Shown here: positions 33,619-43,177 of the stretch, in pieces
Layout: every line of letters starts with the position of its first letter
Position numbering within the stretch: position 1 is the first letter of the stretch
NCBI RefSeq assembly: GCF_009617595.1
Contig: NZ_WIXK01000004.1
Span: 248,001 to 312,000, forward strand
Reading direction: 5' to 3'
Source of the DNA: Tritonibacter aquimaris
Lineage (GTDB): Bacteria; Pseudomonadota; Alphaproteobacteria; Rhodobacterales; Rhodobacteraceae
DNA: 64,000 nt
Position numbers and translations under genes: made by a program
Notes under the pieces: generated by a model
What the model was told of the DNA's origin: nothing
Seen by the model: the letters and a program-made list of their open reading frames with translations, nothing else
The model's database searches: none

Positions 33619-34077
33619 CTAAGCTTGCGATTTTTGCATGGCCGCTATGACCCGTTGGCGCGCGGCCGCATTTTGCACGTCATTGATTCCGAGAAGGTTC
33701 GACGCGAGCCTGAGCAGCGCATCTTCTCCGGGATCACGGGTGCCATCGGCCAAAGCAACCTGCCACATCGATTCAATCACGGCGATACGATCTTCAAAGG
33801 CCACCGCCTCTTTGATTGCGCGGGTGAAACGCACCGTATCGGGGGCTTCGGCCTCCAATGCTTCGGCCTGTTCGCGCAAAATGATTGCCTCTCCCAGATC
33901 GAGACCATAACGCGCTGACAAAATGCGATCGATGCGATCCATTTCAACATCAGCATAGTTGTGATCCGAACGGGCGATGCGCACCATCAGCGCGGTCAGC
34001 GCCATACGGGCATCTTTGTCCTCAAGCGGGGTGGGTGCTGGATCCAGAAGCATGTTCAAAAGCGCGCGGAATGTCAT
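33619..34077 (-). CDS. TerB-like (tellurite resistance/DjlA N-terminal-type) protein, copy B
   Basis: A 152-residue, entirely helical protein of the TerB/COG4103 type. Hallmarks: LTALMVRIARSDHNYADVEMDRIDRIL (residues 28-54; acidic Asp and Glu residues of the metal-binding type) and VIESMWQVALADGTRDPGEDALLRLASNLLG (about residue 100-130), a second EF-hand-like acid pattern. The protein is paralogous to the next gene upstream (34074-34541), with which it shares a 4-base overlap, hence translational coupling. TerB proteins may bind calcium or other metals; function here is unknown, and no other ter genes are present. Confidence 0.75.
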   Translation of the reverse strand: MTFRALLNMLLDPAPTPLEDKDARMALTALMVRIARSDHNYADVEMDRIDRILSARYGLDLGEAIILREQAEALEAEAPDTVRFTRAIKEAVAFEDRIAVIESMWQVALADGTRDPGEDALLRLASNLLGINDVQNAAARQRVIAAMQKSQA

Positions 34078-34541
34078 TGCAGATGCTCCTCGGGAAACAG
34101 TTTTGCACGGGCCTTGGCACGGGCGCGGGTATTGTCTTTGACCGACAGCCCCATGGCGAGGCAGGCGTCTTCAACAATCTCAATCTCGCCTTCGCGCTCA
34201 ATTCCATCCGCCATCACCACTTCCCACAGCGCCTCAAGCGCAGAGAGCCGTTCCTCAAGCCCGGTGGTTTCGCGGATCAAACGCCCAAAAGTATCGGTGT
34301 CCGGCGCGGCGGCGTGGAGTTTTTCGCAGGTGGCGCGCACTTTGGCCGCCTCAAGCGCGTTGTGTTGATAAAGCCGGGCCAGAATACGGTCGATCAGGCT
34401 GATCTCTTCAACCTGATAGGCGCGGTCGCTTTGCGCCACCCGCACCAAAAGCGCCCCCAGTGCCAGCTCTGCATCGGGATCGGGCAGATCGGCAGAGGTG
34501 TTTGGGCGAAAGGCCTGAAACAGTTTCTTCAACATTGGCAT
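34074..34541 (-). CDS. TerB-like protein, copy A
   Basis: A 155-residue helical protein, paralogue of the adjacent copy B: LALGALLVRVAQSDRAYQVEEISLIDRILA and ALEALWEVVMADGIEREGEIEIVEDACLAMG align with the two acidic helical motifs there. The tandem arrangement with a 4-base overlap suggests a heterodimer or paired regulation. It precedes copy B on the minus strand. Neither has a signal peptide, so both are cytosolic. ATG 34541 or 34535 are both possible. Confidence 0.75.
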   Translation of the reverse strand: MPMLKKLFQAFRPNTSADLPDPDAELALGALLVRVAQSDRAYQVEEISLIDRILARLYQHNALEAAKVRATCEKLHAAAPDTDTFGRLIRETTGLEERLSALEALWEVVMADGIEREGEIEIVEDACLAMGLSVKDNTRARAKARAKLFPEEHLQ

Positions 34542-34559
34542 AGGTAGAACACCCTCGGT

Positions 34560-34853
34560 TTAGCCATCATAGCCTTCGATGATTTCCATGTCGCCCGTAG
34601 AGACCGGATCGCGCAGTGCCTTGGCCTCTTGGTAGCTGAGCGAGTCATAGCAGGCTTTGGCGGTGTCATAGTCGTTGAATTCAATCACTACCGTGCGGCT
34701 GCGCAGGCTGCCTTCGCGCACCTCTTTTGGGCCACCGCGCACCAGAAAACGCGCGCCATATTCCGCAAAAGGGGCCGCATTGGCATCAATATAGGATTTG
34801 TAGCGCTCGGTGTCATCGACGTCGACATGTGCCACCCAATAGCCTTTTGGCAT
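34560..34853 (-). CDS. DUF1330 family protein
   Basis: A 97-residue ferredoxin-like dimeric barrel protein: GYWVAHVDVDDTERYKSYIDANAAPFAEYGARFLVRGG followed by RTVVIEFNDYDTAKACYDSLSYQEAKALR is the DUF1330 signature (fold related to Dabb/EthD). It starts at ATG 34853 after GAGGAAACCAC. Family function is unknown. It is upstream of the TerB pair on the same strand (18-bp gap), so may be the first gene of a three-gene unit. Confidence 0.9.
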   Translation of the reverse strand: MPKGYWVAHVDVDDTERYKSYIDANAAPFAEYGARFLVRGGPKEVREGSLRSRTVVIEFNDYDTAKACYDSLSYQEAKALRDPVSTGDMEIIEGYDG

Positions 34854-34956
34854 GTGGTTTCCTCCTCTTTTCATGCAGGCTGGCCCAGATCGGTGTCAAA
34901 GGCAATGATAAGAATAGGTTAAACTTTCCCCGCAGATAAATCCGTCGGTGGAAAAA

Positions 34957-34992
34957 TAAAAAACGCCCGCCTCACGAAGAGGCAGGCGTTTG
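34957..34992 (-). terminator. valS terminator
   Basis: On the minus strand AACGCCTGCCTC and GAGGCGGGCGTT pair around TTCGT, followed by TTTTATTTTT. Strong intrinsic terminator just beyond valS. Confidence 0.92.
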
Positions 34993-34998
34993 GTTTTA

Positions 34999-37900
34999 TC
35001 AGGCGATCTCAGAAATCCGCGCAAGCGCCTCTGAGATTTTGGCCTCTTCTTCTTCGCGTGCGGCGAGGTTTTCGCGCGCTTCTGCCACCACTTCCGCCGG
35101 GGCGGATTCTGCGAACTTCGGGTTTTTCAGACGGCCGCGCAGACCGCCCAGTTCCTTGGCGAGTTTGCCGAGGTTCTTTTCAAGGCGGGCTTTTTCCTTA
35201 GCCACATCGATGATTTCCGCCAGCGGCAGACCAAAGCTTGCGCCCGGCGCGGCAATGGCGATGCAGCCTTTGGGGGCTTCATCAACCGCCGTTAGGCTGT
35301 CGATACGGGCAAAGCGTTTGATCAGCGCCTCGTTGCGATCCCAGTATTGCTGACCCTGCGCATCGATCTGGGTCACCACCATTGGCACCTTGGCACCGGC
35401 TGGTACGTTCACTTCAGCACGGGCAGAACGCACGTTGTCGATCACTGCAATCACCCAGTTCATCTCTGCCTCGGCCTCGGGATCAACCAGATCAGCGGCG
35501 GTGTAGCTGGGCCATTCCGCGTGCGCCAGCATCTGCGCTGCCTCACCGCTCTCATAGCCGCGGCCCTCAGTGACGTTCCAGATTTCCTCGGTCACAAACG
35601 GCATGATCGGGTGCATCAGGATCAACGACTGGTCAATCGCCCAGGCATAGACCGCCTGAGTTTCATCCTTGGCCGCCTGATCGTCACCGTGGAAGATCGG
35701 TTTGGTGAATTCCAGATAACGCGCGCAGAAGGTGTTCCAGAAGAACGCGTAAATCCCATTGGCCGCGTCATTAAACCGGAACGCGTCAAAGCTTGTGTCC
35801 ACCTCTTCGCGCAGTTTGGCAACTTCGCCGATAATCCAGCGATTGAGCGGCAGGGTGGCTTTGGGTGGCTCGGCCCCGCGTTCGGCGCTGAAGGCATCAA
35901 TGACGTTGTCGCCGTATGAGGACGCCTGCCACAGTTTGGTGACAAAGTTGCGGTAGCCCTCGATCCGCTTCATGTCGAGCTTCAGGACCCCACCAAGGGA
36001 AGCCATCGCCGCATTGGTAAAGCGCAGCGCGTCGGCGCCGTATTCGTCAATGATTTCCAGTGGGTCCACAACGTTGCCGGTGGATTTCGACATCTTCTTG
36101 CCCTTGGCGTCGCGCACCAGGCCATGCAGGTAGACGGTGTCAAACGGGATCTCATCCACGACCGCCAGCTGCATCATCATCATCCGCGCGACCCAGAAGA
36201 ACAGGATGTCTTGGCCCGTTACAAGCGTGGAGGTCGGGAAGTATTTCGAGGTTTCTTCGCCCCATTCCGGCCAGCCCAGCGTGCCAATCGGCCAGAGGCC
36301 GGAGGAGAACCAAGTGTCCAGCACATCGGGGTCGCGCCAAAGGAAATAGGCTTCACCTTCTTCGTGGTCGGTTTCCATAGAGCGTTTGGCTGCGTCATTT
36401 GCATCCAGTGCTTCACCGGCCACAACTACGGGCGTTCTAGCTTCCGCATAATAAGCTTTCGCGAGTTCAGCGGCCTCTTGGTACGATGAGGCACAGAACG
36501 CCTTGCCTTCGTAACTGAACTTTTCATGCGAGAAAGAGCCGTCCTCTGCAAGAACGCTTTCAAAAGATGCGCCATACCAAACCGGGATCTGGTGTCCCCA
36601 CCAGAGTTGGCGTGAAATACACCAGGGCTCGATGTTCTCCAGCCAGTGATAATAGACCTTCTCGCCGCTTTCCGGCAGGATTTTGGTGCGGCCATCGCGC
36701 ACCGCATCGAGCGCCGGGCCAACAACCTTTTCGGCGTCCACAAACCACTGGTCGGTCAGCATCGGCTCAATCACAACCTTGGAGCGGTCGCCAAAGGGTT
36801 GCATGATCGGCTTGTTCTCGACCATTGGCACGGTCTCGGTGAGGGTGGTCTCTTCGCCGTCGTCGCCTTTGACGGTCTTGGTGATGGTTTGCATCACCGA
36901 AAGACCCTCAGACGTGATCTCATCCACCACAGCTTTGCGCGCCTCAAACCGATCCAGACCACGCAGGTGGTCGGGCACCAGGTTGATCGCGTCGATCTCA
37001 CCTTCGGTAAATTCCGCGCCTTTGGCATGGGCTTGCGCCTTGGCGGCTTCTTCCGCGTAAGGCGCGCCATCGGCGCGCATCGCGCCTTTGGTGTCCATCA
37101 GGCGATACATCGGGATGCCGCCACGTTTGGCCACTTGATAGTCGTTGAAATCATGCGCGCCGGTGATTTTCACCGCACCGGAGCCAAAATCCATATCCGG
37201 GTATTCGTCAGTAATGATCGGGATCAGGCGGCGGTGTTCCTTGGGGCCAACCGGGATTTCAACCAGTTTGCCAACGATCGGCGCATAGCGTTCATCATCC
37301 GGGTGCACCGCAACCGCGCCGTCGCCCAGCATGGTTTCAGGCCGGGTGGTGGCGATGGAGATATAGTCGCGCTCTTCGGTGAGCGTCACGTTGCCGTCTT
37401 CGTCTTTTTCGACGTAGGTGTAAGTTGCGCCACCTGCCAGCGGGTATTTGAAGTGCCACATGTGGCCCGGAGTTTCGATGTTTTCAACCTCAAGATCCGA
37501 GATCGCGGTTTCAAAATGCGGGTCCCAGTTCACCAGACGTTTGCCTCGATAAATCAAACCCTTGTTGTACATTTCAACAAAGACCTTGATCACCGCGTCG
37601 TGGAAGTTCGGCGAATTCTCATGCCCTGTGCGGGTATCACCCTGCGCACCGGCCATGGTAAAGGCGGTGCGGTCAAAATCGCAGGACGCGCCCAGTCGTT
37701 TCAGCTGGCCAATGATGGTGCCGCCGGATTGCTCTTTCCAGGCCCAGACTTTTTTCAGGAATTCTTCGCGACCAAGTTCGGCGCGGCTTGGCTGTTGGTT
37801 TTTCGCAAGCTCACGCTCCACCACCATTTGCGTCGCGATACCTGCGTGGTCGGTGCCGGGCTGCCACAGGGTGTCAAAGCCCTGCATGCGTTTCCAGCGG

Positions 37901-38100
37901 ATGAGAATATCCTGCAACGTGTTGTTGAACGCGTGGCCCATGTGCAAAACGCCGGTGACATTGGGCGGCGGGATCATGATGCAATATGTCGATGCTTCGG
38001 GCTTGGCGTTTGCGCCCGCCTTGAAACAGCCCGCTTGTTCCCAGGCCTCGAACAGGCGGCCTTCTGATTGGGCCGCGTTGAATGCTTTTTCCATCGCCAT
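34999..38100 (-). CDS. valS: Valyl-tRNA synthetase
   Basis: A 1033-residue class Ia synthetase. Signatures: the HIGH-type [21 protein letters not shown] near residue 45, the CP1 editing domain ([22 protein letters not shown] and [19 protein letters not shown]), and [17 protein letters not shown], plus a C-terminal coiled coil ([23 protein letters not shown]) that binds tRNA. ATG 38100 follows AGGATAGACGC; the frame extends upstream without support for an earlier start. Long C-terminal tail ends in [18 protein letters not shown]. Monocistronic, with its own terminator. Confidence 0.97.
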   Translation of the reverse strand: MAMEKAFNAAQSEGRLFEAWEQAGCFKAGANAKPEASTYCIMIPPPNVTGVLHMGHAFNNTLQDILIRWKRMQGFDTLWQPGTDHAGIATQMVVERELAKNQQPSRAELGREEFLKKVWAWKEQSGGTIIGQLKRLGASCDFDRTAFTMAGAQGDTRTGHENSPNFHDAVIKVFVEMYNKGLIYRGKRLVNWDPHFETAISDLEVENIETPGHMWHFKYPLAGGATYTYVEKDEDGNVTLTEERDYISIATTRPETMLGDGAVAVHPDDERYAPIVGKLVEIPVGPKEHRRLIPIITDEYPDMDFGSGAVKITGAHDFNDYQVAKRGGIPMYRLMDTKGAMRADGAPYAEEAAKAQAHAKGAEFTEGEIDAINLVPDHLRGLDRFEARKAVVDEITSEGLSVMQTITKTVKGDDGEETTLTETVPMVENKPIMQPFGDRSKVVIEPMLTDQWFVDAEKVVGPALDAVRDGRTKILPESGEKVYYHWLENIEPWCISRQLWWGHQIPVWYGASFESVLAEDGSFSHEKFSYEGKAFCASSYQEAAELAKAYYAEARTPVVVAGEALDANDAAKRSMETDHEEGEAYFLWRDPDVLDTWFSSGLWPIGTLGWPEWGEETSKYFPTSTLVTGQDILFFWVARMMMMQLAVVDEIPFDTVYLHGLVRDAKGKKMSKSTGNVVDPLEIIDEYGADALRFTNAAMASLGGVLKLDMKRIEGYRNFVTKLWQASSYGDNVIDAFSAERGAEPPKATLPLNRWIIGEVAKLREEVDTSFDAFRFNDAANGIYAFFWNTFCARYLEFTKPIFHGDDQAAKDETQAVYAWAIDQSLILMHPIMPFVTEEIWNVTEGRGYESGEAAQMLAHAEWPSYTAADLVDPEAEAEMNWVIAVIDNVRSARAEVNVPAGAKVPMVVTQIDAQGQQYWDRNEALIKRFARIDSLTAVDEAPKGCIAIAAPGASFGLPLAEIIDVAKEKARLEKNLGKLAKELGGLRGRLKNPKFAESAPAEVVAEARENLAAREEEEAKISEALARISEIA

Positions 38101-38212
38101 GCGTCTATCCTGCGTTTTTGTCTTGCGCCTAAAGCGCTGATTTGGTCCTGCGCCGTGGCGCATGTGGTTGCTACGTCCCATATCGAAAAGGGGCGTTGAG
38201 GAAAAGGTGGGA

Positions 38213-38503
38213 TTACAACAGCAAGGCCGCTCGTGCGCCCGGCAGGCTGCGCCTAGCGCTTCTGGTCCTGTCCGGGCGGCTTTGAGAGTGGTCTTGAGGA
38301 AACTGTGCCAGCTCTTGGTTAATGGTCTGATAATGGGGCGTACGCTGTGCAACGGGGGAGAGATAAAGAGAGCGTCCATTCAATTCGTTTAGTACTTTTT
38401 CGGTAACTATAGTGCCGTCCTCGAGCAGCGGCCCCAGCAAAACTTCCGCAGTTGCGGTTTGCGCGAAGAATAGCGCTACAATAAATGGCCGAAGAATACG
38501 CAA
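38213..38503 (-). CDS. Small exported hypothetical protein
   Basis: An uncertain 96-residue product. The N-terminus [19 protein letters not shown] reads as a signal peptide, followed by a short [29 protein letters not shown] segment. The C-terminal 35 residues are Arg/Ser-rich with little structure, raising doubt about the full reading frame. There is no clear ribosome-binding site near ATG 38503. It sits between valS and the Lrp regulator. No family recognised. Confidence 0.4.
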   Translation of the reverse strand: MRILRPFIVALFFAQTATAEVLLGPLLEDGTIVTEKVLNELNGRSLYLSPVAQRTPHYQTINQELAQFPQDHSQSRPDRTRSARRSLPGARAALLL

Positions 38504-38584
38504 TTTGTCAGTGTCCTACTGGGGCAATAAATGTGCGACTAGTTCGCCATCGGTAGCGGATTGCAAGCGGTTCGCTCCAACGCT

Positions 38585-39022
38585 TCACGCCCCCATCCGA
38601 TCTAGTTTAGTAGCCAGATGAATGAGGCTTTCCGATGATCGCACGCCGCGCGCGCCTGCGATGTGATCGATGGTGTTGTCGAGCTCTTCTGTGGTTTGTG
38701 CTTCGACCTGCGCCAAAAGATCAAACCGGCCCGAGGTGGTGTGCACCACCTGAACCCCCGCAAGGCTGCGCAGCCGGTCAAGCACGCCGGGGGCGGCGCG
38801 GGGTTCAACCGAGATCAGCACGGTGGCCTGTAACGGCGCGCGCATCAACGGTGACACACGCAGGGTATAGCCCGCAATTGCGCCCGATGCTTCCAGACGT
38901 TCCAGCCGCGCCTGTACCGTGGTGCGGGCCAGATCGAGCTGGCGGGCGAGTTCGGCCACCGATTGGCGGGCATTGTCGCGCAAGAGCGCCATCAATTGCT
39001 GATCAGTTGCGTCAATTTGCAT
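38585..39022 (-). CDS. Lrp/AsnC-family regulator
   Basis: A 145-residue regulator with the two Lrp parts: the N-terminal HTH (ATDQQLMALLRDNARQSVAELARQLDLARTTVQARLERLEASGAI, residues 4-50) and the C-terminal RAM ligand-binding domain (VLISVEPRAAPGVLDRLRSLAGVQVVHTTSGRFDLLAQVEAQTTEEL). It is divergent from an ornithine-decarboxylase-like gene, with an inverted repeat between them, so it probably responds to an amino acid, perhaps ornithine or lysine, and controls that gene (inference). Confidence 0.88.
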   Translation of the reverse strand: MQIDATDQQLMALLRDNARQSVAELARQLDLARTTVQARLERLEASGAIAGYTLRVSPLMRAPLQATVLISVEPRAAPGVLDRLRSLAGVQVVHTTSGRFDLLAQVEAQTTEELDNTIDHIAGARGVRSSESLIHLATKLDRMGA

Positions 39023-39035
39023 TGTAACCCTGTCA

Positions 39036-39051
39036 ATAAGACGAATCTTAT
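39036..39051. promoter_or_regulatory. Palindrome between the Lrp regulator and the decarboxylase gene
   Basis: ATAAGA-CGAA-TCTTAT, a perfect 6-bp inverted repeat with 4-base spacer, in the 105-base divergent region. It is a plausible operator for the Lrp-type protein. Confidence 0.5.
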
Positions 39052-39127
39052 CGTCACTATAGTCGATATGACGCGTGAAAACGATGGGCAGAGCGGGGAT
39101 CCTGATAAAAAGAGGATGAGGACCAAG

Positions 39128-40315
39128 ATGCAGAATATCCCCCCCCTATGGCGCGATCCCGAAACCTATCTGGCGCGGGTGGCCCCGGATCAGCCGGTGC
39201 TGTTTTTCTCTCCTGCGGTGCTGCATGCCACTGCGCATCGGTTTCTGGATGGCTTTGATGGGCTGGTGACCTATGCGGTGAAGGCCAATGCGCACCCCTC
39301 TGTGCTGTCCAATCTGGTGGCGGCGGGGGTGAACGCCTTTGATGTGGCTTCGCCTGCGGAAATGGCCGCGGTGCGCGACGCAAGCGACACGGCCGCGCTG
39401 CATTACAACAACCCGGTGCGGTCCGCGCTGGAGATTGAGGCGGGGATTGATCACGGCGTGGTGAGCTGGTCGGTGGATTGCATCAGTGAGCTGGAGAAGC
39501 TTGACGCGGTGCCGCGCTCTTGTGAAATCGCGGTGCGCTTTGCTTTGCCGGTTGCAGGCGCGGCCTATGATTTTGGTAGCAAATTTGGTGCAAACCCCGA
39601 TGAGGCGGTGGCGTTGTTGCAAAAGGTTGCCGCAAAAGGCTGGACGCCTGCATTGTGTTTCCATCCTGGCACCCAGTGCGAAGATGCAGCCGCCTGGGTC
39701 GAATACATCCATGCGGCCAAGGATATTGTTGATCGCGCGGGCGTTCCGGTTGCGCGCCTGAATGTGGGTGGTGGCTTTGCGGCCCATCGTGGGGGCGCTG
39801 CGCCAGATCTGGAACATGTGTTTGCTGCAATTTCAAAAGCCAAGGCTGAGGTGTTTGGCACCGGTGTTTCAGGCACTGAGAGCCCAGAGCTGATCTGTGA
39901 GCCGGGCCGCGCCATGGTGTCAGAGGCGTTTACACTGGCGGCAGGTATCAAAGGGCTGCGCCCGGATCAGGGCACGGTGTTTTTGAACGATGGTATTTAC
40001 GGTGGTCTTGTTGATATTCGCGATATGGGTCTGCCGGGGCGGGTGCATGTGGTTGCGGCCGATGGATCGCACCGTATGGGGGAGGCGCGCCCGCGTATTG
40101 TCTTTGGTCCCACCTGTGACAGTCTGGATCGTCTGCCAGATGGGCTGCCGCTTGCAGCTGATGCGGACATCGGTGATTTCGTACTGTTTCCCGGGCTTGG
40201 CGCCTATTCGCTGGCAATGACCACCGCGTTTAACGGCTATGGCGTTTCTGAGGTGGTAACAGTGCTGGCACTGCAGGCGGATGATCGCGAGGCAGCGCGC
40301 GTTACCCTATCGTAA
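39128..40315 (+). CDS. Type III PLP decarboxylase (ornithine/lysine decarboxylase-like)
   Basis: A 395-residue fold-III (alanine-racemase-like) decarboxylase. Visible: PLP lysine in LVTYAVKANAHPSVLSNL (about residue 50), CFHPGTQC, the glycine loop LNVGGGFAAH, CEPGRAMVSEAF with the phosphate-binding arginine, and the C-terminal catalytic cysteine in FGPTCDSLDR and GAYSLAMTTAFNGY. This matches group IV ornithine/diaminopimelate/lysine decarboxylases. The most likely product is a diamine (putrescine or cadaverine). ATG 39128 is preferred; an in-frame ATG at 39116 is possible. It could supply an amine to GS-like gamma-glutamylating enzymes elsewhere in the window, a speculative link. Confidence 0.85.
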   Translation: MQNIPPLWRDPETYLARVAPDQPVLFFSPAVLHATAHRFLDGFDGLVTYAVKANAHPSVLSNLVAAGVNAFDVASPAEMAAVRDASDTAALHYNNPVRSALEIEAGIDHGVVSWSVDCISELEKLDAVPRSCEIAVRFALPVAGAAYDFGSKFGANPDEAVALLQKVAAKGWTPALCFHPGTQCEDAAAWVEYIHAAKDIVDRAGVPVARLNVGGGFAAHRGGAAPDLEHVFAAISKAKAEVFGTGVSGTESPELICEPGRAMVSEAFTLAAGIKGLRPDQGTVFLNDGIYGGLVDIRDMGLPGRVHVVAADGSHRMGEARPRIVFGPTCDSLDRLPDGLPLAADADIGDFVLFPGLGAYSLAMTTAFNGYGVSEVVTVLALQADDREAARVTLS

Positions 40316-40519
40316 GATTTCTGCGCGATCCTTGTGCATAGGCGCTTATTCCTCTGCCGGGGCCATGTAACGCGGTTTTGCCGCAATTGTGTGGAAATCT
40401 GATACCGACAGTAGCGATTTTGGGCTACTCTGAAGAAGAGAGGCAGCTGGGGCTGTTTCTGTAAAAACCTGCCCCCTGTCTCACGCGCCTTTTCTGGCGC
40501 AAAGTGGAAGTGGGTAAGG

Positions 40520-41596
40520 ATGGGATTTAGACGGCTGCAAAATAAATTTCTGGCGTGGCTTGGACGGCCTTTGCTGTCTGAGCATTCTGCCGAAGTTAAG
40601 CAGCGCGGACCACAAGCCCATGTGATTATCCTGGATGGCACCATGTCAACGCTGGACGAAGGGTTTGAAACCCATGCCGGGCAGGTGTTTCGCCTGTGTC
40701 AGCAGATGGGCGGGCGCATCAATGTGTTTTACGAATCCGGCATTCAGTGGAGCGGTTGGAAAAGCGCGCCTGATGTGATGATGGGGCGGGGCATCAACCG
40801 GCAGATCCGGCGCGCCTATGGCTATCTGGCGTCGCGCTATCGCCCCGGTGATACCATCTATCTGTTTGGCTATTCGCGTGGGGCTTATGCGGTGCGATCG
40901 CTTGCGGGAGTAATTGATCAGGTGGGGTTGCTGCGCGCCGAAGAGACCACGGTGCGCAATATTCGCACCGCTTATCGCCATTATCGCAAGGATGGTCCAA
41001 CCCCGTTTTCCGAAGCTTTTCGCAACGCCTATTGCCACCCGGATGTAAAAATCGAGATGGTCGGCGTCTGGGATACGGTCAAGGCGCTGGGACTGCGGCT
41101 GCCGCTGTTGTGGCGCTGGGCAGAGAACCAGCATAATTTCCACAACCACGCGCTGGGCCATCATGTCAGAAACGGTTTTCATGCGCTGGCTCTGGATGAG
41201 ACCCGAGAGGTGTTTGGCCCGGTGCTTTGGGATTGTCCCGAGGGCTGGCAGGGCCATGTGGAGCAGGTTTGGTTTCGCGGAACCCACGGGGATGTGGGCG
41301 GTCATCTTGGTGGCTTTGAAGAGGCGCGGCCGTTGGCCAATATTTCGCTGGTATGGATGCTGGAGCGCGCAGAAGACTGCGGTCTGCCGCTGCCGCAGGA
41401 CTGGCGCATGCGCTATCCGGTAGATCCTGCCGCCCCCTCGGTTGGCACTTGGCGCGGCTGGGGTAAGATTTTCATGCTGCGCAGCAAACGCGAGGTTGGG
41501 GCCTGCTCGGATGAGCGGCTCCACAGCAGTGTGCGCAACCGCTCTGATGAGATCGACGAAAGCTGGCGGGTGCTTGTTGGGCGCTCGGCGCGTTGA
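40520..41596 (+). CDS. DUF2235 alpha/beta-hydrolase-like protein
   Basis: A 358-residue protein of the DUF2235 family, an alpha/beta hydrolase group that includes type VI secretion Tle1 phospholipase effectors. HVIILDGTMSTLDEG, an oxyanion/strand motif, is followed by the nucleophile elbow LFGYSRGAYAVRSL with serine 119 (GxSxG), VGVWDTVKALGL with the acidic residue, and HALALDETREVF, then FRGTHGDVGGHL carrying the catalytic-type histidine. There is no T6SS cluster, VgrG or immunity-like gene nearby and no signal peptide, so a housekeeping lipase is as likely as a toxin. ATG 40520 follows a GTAAGG site. Confidence 0.85.
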   Translation: MGFRRLQNKFLAWLGRPLLSEHSAEVKQRGPQAHVIILDGTMSTLDEGFETHAGQVFRLCQQMGGRINVFYESGIQWSGWKSAPDVMMGRGINRQIRRAYGYLASRYRPGDTIYLFGYSRGAYAVRSLAGVIDQVGLLRAEETTVRNIRTAYRHYRKDGPTPFSEAFRNAYCHPDVKIEMVGVWDTVKALGLRLPLLWRWAENQHNFHNHALGHHVRNGFHALALDETREVFGPVLWDCPEGWQGHVEQVWFRGTHGDVGGHLGGFEEARPLANISLVWMLERAEDCGLPLPQDWRMRYPVDPAAPSVGTWRGWGKIFMLRSKREVGACSDERLHSSVRNRSDEIDESWRVLVGRSAR

Positions 41597-41650
41597 TTTT
41601 TGTTCTCATTTTGTTCGTGCTTTGCTAGGCTGCCCGTAGGAGGGCGTGCC

Positions 41651-42487
41651 ATGGAAAATCAGACAAAAGATCAGCAGCAGAAATATGAGGATTTTCTTGC
41701 GCTCCATCAGGGAAGCGCGATTTTTGTGATGGCCAATCCCTGGGATGCGGGCACCGCGCGTTTACTGGCGGCACAGGGGTTTCCGGCGCTGGCAACCACC
41801 AGTGCGGGCTATGCGTTTTCCAAGGGCAAGCGCGATTCCAATGCCACACTCAGCCGGGCAGAGATTTTGGCCAATGCTGCGGAAATTGTGGCCGCAACCG
41901 ATTTGCCTGTTTCTGGTGATCTGGAGGATGGGTTTGGCGCGGAGCCTGAGTGCTGCGCCCAAAGTATTCACGCGGCGATCAGTGTCGGGCTTGTGGGCGG
42001 GTCGATTGAGGATGCAACCGGAGATCCTGATTTGCCGATCTACGCGTTTGAAGCCGCTGTTGAACGGGTGGCCGCCGCAGCAGAGGCCGCGCGGGGGCAG
42101 CCGTTTTTGCTGACGGCGCGGGCGGAAAACTATCTATGTGGAAGGCCTGATTTTGGCGACACGTTGCGCAGGCTGCAGGCCTTTTCGGAGGCGGGCGCAG
42201 ATGTGTTGTTTGCCCCCGGTATGCGCGATCTCAACGATATTCGTACGCTGTGTCGTGAGCTTGATAAACCGGTGAATGTGGTGATGGGGTTGACGGATGC
42301 GGCCTTTAGCATTGATCAGCTGGCTGAAGTCGGGGTGAAGCGGATCAGCCTTGGCGGATCGCTTGCGCGCGCGGCTTTGGGCGCGGTCATGCGCGCCACC
42401 ACCGAGGTGCTGGAGGAAGGGCGTTTTACCTATGCGCGCGATGCTATGCCCGGCGCAGATATCTATCGCCTGATGCGCGGTCGCTAA
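41651..42487 (+). CDS. Isocitrate lyase/PEP mutase-family enzyme
   Basis: A 278-residue TIM-barrel protein of the PEP mutase/isocitrate lyase superfamily. Visible: VMANPWDAGTARLLAAQGFPALATTSAGYAFSKG, a metal-binding DLEDGFGAEPECC (about residue 90), GGSIEDATGD with the second acidic ligand, LLTARAENYLCGRPDF, and GADVLFAPGM. The catalytic cysteine of isocitrate lyase is not obvious, so it may be a 2-methylisocitrate lyase-like or carboxyPEP mutase-type enzyme. The start follows an AGGAGG ribosome-binding site. Standalone gene; the substrate cannot be decided. Confidence 0.8.
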   Translation: MENQTKDQQQKYEDFLALHQGSAIFVMANPWDAGTARLLAAQGFPALATTSAGYAFSKGKRDSNATLSRAEILANAAEIVAATDLPVSGDLEDGFGAEPECCAQSIHAAISVGLVGGSIEDATGDPDLPIYAFEAAVERVAAAAEAARGQPFLLTARAENYLCGRPDFGDTLRRLQAFSEAGADVLFAPGMRDLNDIRTLCRELDKPVNVVMGLTDAAFSIDQLAEVGVKRISLGGSLARAALGAVMRATTEVLEEGRFTYARDAMPGADIYRLMRGR

Positions 42488-42491
42488 GCCC

Positions 42492-43028
42492 TTAATTCAA
42501 CGTAGTGTTCTGGCGCGCCAGTGCGGCCTCAGCTGCGGCTGCAACTCTGGTGCTCGCAGCGGGGATTGCATTGTTTTTGCCGTAAAAGGATTTCAGAAAT
42601 CCAAGGAACTCTTTGGCATATTTTGTGTCTTTGCCGATGCTTAGCAGGTATTCGATATCTGCTTCTGCCTTTGCAACCAGATTGAGTTTCTGGGTTGGAT
42701 CCATTGGCGCAATTTCATATGCGACACCGGTCTCACGGGTCGCATCTGCCAACATGACATCCTGCTGTAGGTGCCATTGTTCCCCTTGGATCAACAGCCT
42801 GCCAATTTGCACAATGTCCTTATAGCCCGCATTCATTAGATCCTTGGCGGTTTGGTCAACTTCGCGCGCGCTGATGTTGGTCATGTCATAGCGGGCTTTG
42901 ACAGCATCGATTTGGGTGAAAACGGCGGTGTGGCCGGAGCCAAAAGCATCCGTTCCGTGGGCGGCGCGTGCAGTTTTTGCAACGGCACCTGAGACGGAGA
43001 TTGGCTCCGTTATGGGGGAAATGTGCAT
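42492..43028 (-). CDS. Hypothetical protein, 178 residues
   Basis: A helical cytosolic protein without a signal peptide. It has a Ser/Thr-rich N-terminus, a basic NISAREVDQTAKDLMNAGYKDIVQIGRLLIQGEQWHLQQDVM helix region (about 50-90), VAKAEADIEYLLSIGKDTKYAKEFLGFLKSFYGKNN, and an alanine-rich C-terminus (AAAAEAALARQNTTLN). ATG 43028 is backed by GAAGGACTG. I recognise no domain. It sits convergently with the PEP mutase-like gene (4-bp gap) and downstream of metF in the same direction as metF, separated by a terminator. Confidence 0.65.
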   Translation of the reverse strand: MHISPITEPISVSGAVAKTARAAHGTDAFGSGHTAVFTQIDAVKARYDMTNISAREVDQTAKDLMNAGYKDIVQIGRLLIQGEQWHLQQDVMLADATRETGVAYEIAPMDPTQKLNLVAKAEADIEYLLSIGKDTKYAKEFLGFLKSFYGKNNAIPAASTRVAAAAEAALARQNTTLN

Positions 43029-43122
43029 TCTGCAGTCCTTCAAGCTTGGTTTCTGGAACTTGAATATGTTTGGGCGGTGAATGCGTGGTTAAAGAGGATG
43101 TTTGAGAGCGTTGCACCAAGAT

Positions 43123-43151
43123 AAAAAGGCGCGCTTTCGCACGCCTTTTTG
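43123..43151. terminator. Terminator downstream of metF
   Basis: AAAAAGGCG and CGCCTTTTT pair across a 10-base loop; symmetric A/T tails allow function on both strands. It lies 27 bases after the metF stop. Confidence 0.8.
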
Positions 43152-43177
43152 AGAGGTTTTTAATGGAAACTGGCGTT

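Noticed and set aside
36646-38067. A 473-residue plus-strand frame antisense to valS
   Set aside because: A long shadow frame of the GC-rich valS gene in a high-GC genome; Phe/His/Arg-rich composition matching antisense frames and no start signal.
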